Assembly: GCA_963758845.1 (NCBI GenBank)
Contig: CAVWWX010000001.1
Span: 62,001 to 126,000 of the forward strand
Reading direction: 5' to 3'
From: JBDTSW01 sp963758845
Lineage (GTDB): Bacteria; Actinomycetota; Thermoleophilia; Solirubrobacterales; 70-9
DNA: 64,000 bases
Part shown: positions 62,224 to 64,000 of the stretch, one piece after another
Numbering within the stretch: the first letter of the stretch is position 1
Layout of the letters: every line of letters begins with the position of its first letter
The notes under the pieces: generated by a model
What the model was told of the DNA's origin: nothing
Databases searched by the model: none
The model's input: the letters and a program-made list of their open reading frames with translations, nothing else
Position numbers and translations under genes: made by a program

Positions 62224-62867
62224 TTGACCACTCGCCTGCCCGCTGGCGGCGACCCGACCCAGCGCGCTGCCGAGGGACTCGGGCGTCCAGCCCTCCTCGT
62301 TGAGAAGCGCGCGCGCGCCCGACTCGGCGAGGCCGACCGTGAGGTGCCCGAGCAGGCGCGCCGAGCGGTCGAGCTCGGGATCGTCGGCGGCGCCTAGGAG
62401 CGGCCGGGCCAGCATCGCGACCGCCTCGACCTGGCGCTCGCGGCCCCGCTGGATCCGGCGGGCGACGGCGGCGTTGGCGCCCTCGCCGAGGAAGATCACG
62501 CGGTAGGCGCGCGGTGAGGCCTCGACGGCGCGGAGGAAGCCCGTCAGTCCCTCGGTCAGCGCCGCCTCGAGGTCGCCCTCGGCGCCGAGCGGGAGGGCGG
62601 CGGCGATCTCGCCGAGGACCCGCTCCTCCTCGCGCGCGAGGAGCGCCTTGAAGAGCTCGTCCTTCGACGGGTAGCAGGCGTAGACGACCGGCTTGGTGAC
62701 GCCGATGGCCCGCGCGACCGCCTCCATCGAGGTGCCCTCGTAGCCGTGCTCGAGGAACAGCTCGAAGGCGGCGTCGAGCACCATCGGCCGCCGCCGCTCG
62801 GGCCCGAGGTGGGCCGCGCGCGGCTTCGCCGTGGGGGCTTGAAGCTGGTCGGGTCGATCGCCGGCAT
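62220..62867 (-). CDS. TetR-family transcriptional regulator (two compensating frameshifts)
   Basis: 215 residues from ATG 62867. The DNA-binding domain reads VLDAAFELFLEHGYEGTSME then AVARAIGVTKPVVYACYPSKDELF near residues 32-75, the TetR helix-turn-helix. One base is missing near 62838 (FKPP, then TAKPRAAHLGPERRRPMV). One extra base near 62240 hides the end, AASGRRVVK then TGA (62220-62222 on the complement). The ligand-binding part is a TetR_C helical domain. It faces the SCP2/acyl-CoA dehydrogenase operon across two operator-like repeats, and probably represses both. Confidence 0.87.
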
Positions 62868-62871
62868 CGTA

Positions 62872-62910
62872 TTCCTACTTATGGTAGCGTTTTCCTACCC
62901 ACAGTAGGAA
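62872..62910. promoter_or_regulatory. Probable TetR operator, two inverted repeats
   Basis: TTCCTAC-CCACA-GTAGGAA (62892-62910) is a perfect 7-bp inverted repeat. A second, weaker one, TTCCTAC-TTATG-GTAG (62872-62887), begins exactly 20 bases upstream, about two helical turns. They occupy the gap between the divergent TetR gene and the SCP2 gene. This is typical of TetR operators binding two dimers. Confidence 0.75.
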
Positions 62911-62933
62911 CCGCCCAGAGGAGAATTGAGTCC

Positions 62934-63427
62934 ATGACCGAGACCGCAGACGCCGCAACCGACGCCGCCGAAGCCCCCGCCGACCTCGGCAACGTCGACG
63001 CCGGACCAGCTCGCCGCCCTGGCCGCCGGCGCCACCGACGAGCAGCTCGCCGAGGGGATGTCCGACCCCGCCGCGCGCCAGTCGATCCTCGACGAGATCT
63101 TCCGCCGGATGGCCGAGCACCTCGACGCCGACAAGGCGAAGGGCACCGACGCCGTGCTGCTCTGTCGAAGATCACCGACAAGCCCGGCGGCGGCGAGGAC
63201 GTCTACGAGGTCGACCCTCAAGGACGGCAAGGTGAGCGTCTCCGCAGGAGCCCACCGCCGAGCCCCGCGTGACCTTCATGGTCGGCCCGGCCGCGTTCCT
63301 GCGCCTGGTCTCCGGCGCCCAGCCCGGCCCGGTGCTGTTCATGGCCGGCAAGCTCAAGATCGAGGGCGACCTGATGTTCGCGAGCCAGGTCGCGACCATG
63401 TTCAAGATCCCCCAGGCCGGTGCCTGA
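62934..63427 (+). CDS. SCP2 sterol-carrier protein (frameshifted)
   Basis: From ATG 62934 with GAGGAGAATTGAG upstream. Repaired reading: MTETADAATDAAEAPADLGN, then DQLAALAAGATDEQLAEGMS, ILDEIFRRMAEHLDADKAKG, KITDKPGGGEDVYEV and PRVTFMVGPAAFLRLVSGAQ with GPVLFMAGKLKIEGDLMFAS. The last part is the SCP2 fold core. Extra bases lie near 63003, 63163, 63219 and 63245. About 162 residues. Its TGA overlaps the next ATG as TGATG. A second SCP2 gene is at 41783. Confidence 0.78.
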
Positions 63428-64000
63428 TGGCAGCCACCGACACAGCCGAGCAGCAGGTCGCCGCCGCGATGGCGCGGCTCGGCCGACTCGAGCTTCTCGA
63501 TGGAGCTCTCCCAGGACCAGCTGGACATCCGCGAGTGGGTCCACGGGTTCGCCGAGAGCGTCGTCCGCCCCGCCGCCGCCGAGTGGGACGAGCGCGAGGA
63601 GACGCCCTGGCCGGTGATCCAGGAGGCCGCCAAGATCGGCCTCTACGGGTTCGAGGGCCTGGCCCAGTTCTGGGCGGACCCCTCCGGCCTGACCCTGCCG
63701 ATCGTCAACGAGGAGCTCTTCTGGGGCGACGCCGGGATCGGGATGTCGATCTTCGGCACCTCGCTCGCGGTCGCCGCGATCTTCGGCAACGGCACCCCCG
63801 ACCAGCTCGCCGAGTGGGTCCCGCAGTGCTTCGGCACGCCCGAGGACGCCGAAGGTCGCCTCGTTCTGCTCGTCCGAGCCCGACGCCGGCTCGGACGTCT
63901 CGGCGATCCGCACGACCGCCAAGTACGACGAGGCGACCGACGAGTGGGTCCTCAACGGCCAGAAGGCGTGGGCCACCAACGGCGGCATCGCCGACGTCCA
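63427..64000 (+). CDS. Acyl-CoA dehydrogenase, 5' part (frameshifted, cut by window edge)
   Basis: From ATG 63427. After MAATDTAEQQVAAAMARL the frame shifts near 63483 into MELSQDQLDIREWVHGFAES and PWPVIQEAAKIGLYGFEGLA, IVNEELFWGDAGIGMSIFG, GTPDQLAEWVPQCFGTPEDA, and, after a shift near 63850, SSEPDAGSDVSAIRTTAKYD and VLNGQKAWATNGGIADV. These are the N-terminal and middle domains of an acyl-CoA dehydrogenase. The C-terminal domain is beyond the right edge. Same operon as the SCP2 gene, probably under TetR control. Confidence 0.85.
   Translation, partial: MAATDTAEQQVAAAMARLGRLELLDGALPGPAGHPRVGPRVRRERRPPRRRRVGRARGDALAGDPGGRQDRPLRVRGPGPVLGGPLRPDPADRQRGALLGRRRDRDVDLRHLARGRRDLRQRHPRPARRVGPAVLRHARGRRRSPRSARPSPTPARTSRRSARPPSTTRRPTSGSSTARRRGPPTAASPTS

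Overview
The window reads as high-GC actinobacterial chromosome. The six-gene Mce operon, the secreted beta-helix proteins and the frequent GTG starts suggest class Thermoleophilia / order Solirubrobacterales; this placement is inference, as no rRNA is present. Nothing looks like a plasmid, prophage, insertion sequence or CRISPR array.

Layout. 1-6.6 kb: end of the ribosomal/RNA polymerase operon (rpmJ, rpsM, rpsK, rpsD, rpoA, rplQ) running into truA, surE and ligA. 6.6-12.5 kb: a cupin, a patatin-like lipase, a long-chain acyl-CoA synthetase, a 60-residue IF2_N-like protein, a DsbA-like thiol oxidoreductase, a DedA-type membrane protein and tRNA-Pro(CGG). 12.5-25 kb: a carbon-flow island with rpiA, pgl, gnd, zwf, tkt, tal, pgi, a HAD phosphatase, a GH15 trehalase/glucoamylase and a ROK glucokinase. 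Together they can release glucose, phosphorylate it and run it through both branches of the pentose phosphate pathway. 25-31.7 kb: an epimerase, a Mn-type superoxide dismutase, then two copies of a secreted beta-helix protein plus small lipoprotein module, arranged tail to tail. 31.8-42.9 kb: an operon of six Mce-domain proteins with no YrbE permease or ATPase beside it, followed by an SCP2 lipid carrier. 42.9-45.6 kb: Nudix hydrolase, rubredoxin, and an ECF sigma factor with a membrane partner. 45.7-50.8 kb: biotin operon bioB-bioF-(MBL-like)-bioD-bioA. 50.8-64 kb: lipid and CoA genes (crotonase, biotinyl carrier, PlsC, SDRs, acyl-CoA dehydrogenases, SCP2, TetR), glpK, an AHL-lactonase-like hydrolase, a secreted trypsin-like protease and a DUF4393/Abi-alpha protein.

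Sequence quality. Several genes are split by single-base frameshifts: surE, pgi, the second beta-helix gene, the first mce gene, bioB and many genes after 50.4 kb. Nearly all are explained by one extra base, usually a duplicated neighbour in a G/C run, with intact family motifs on both sides. I treat them as probable sequence errors and give the whole gene span, noting the shift positions. One TAG in an SDR is a substitution rather than an indel.

The most unusual features are the inverted beta-helix/lipoprotein module, the permease-less six-gene mce block, the degenerate metallo-beta-lactamase-like gene inside the biotin operon, and a double inverted-repeat operator between a TetR gene and a divergent SCP2/acyl-CoA dehydrogenase operon.
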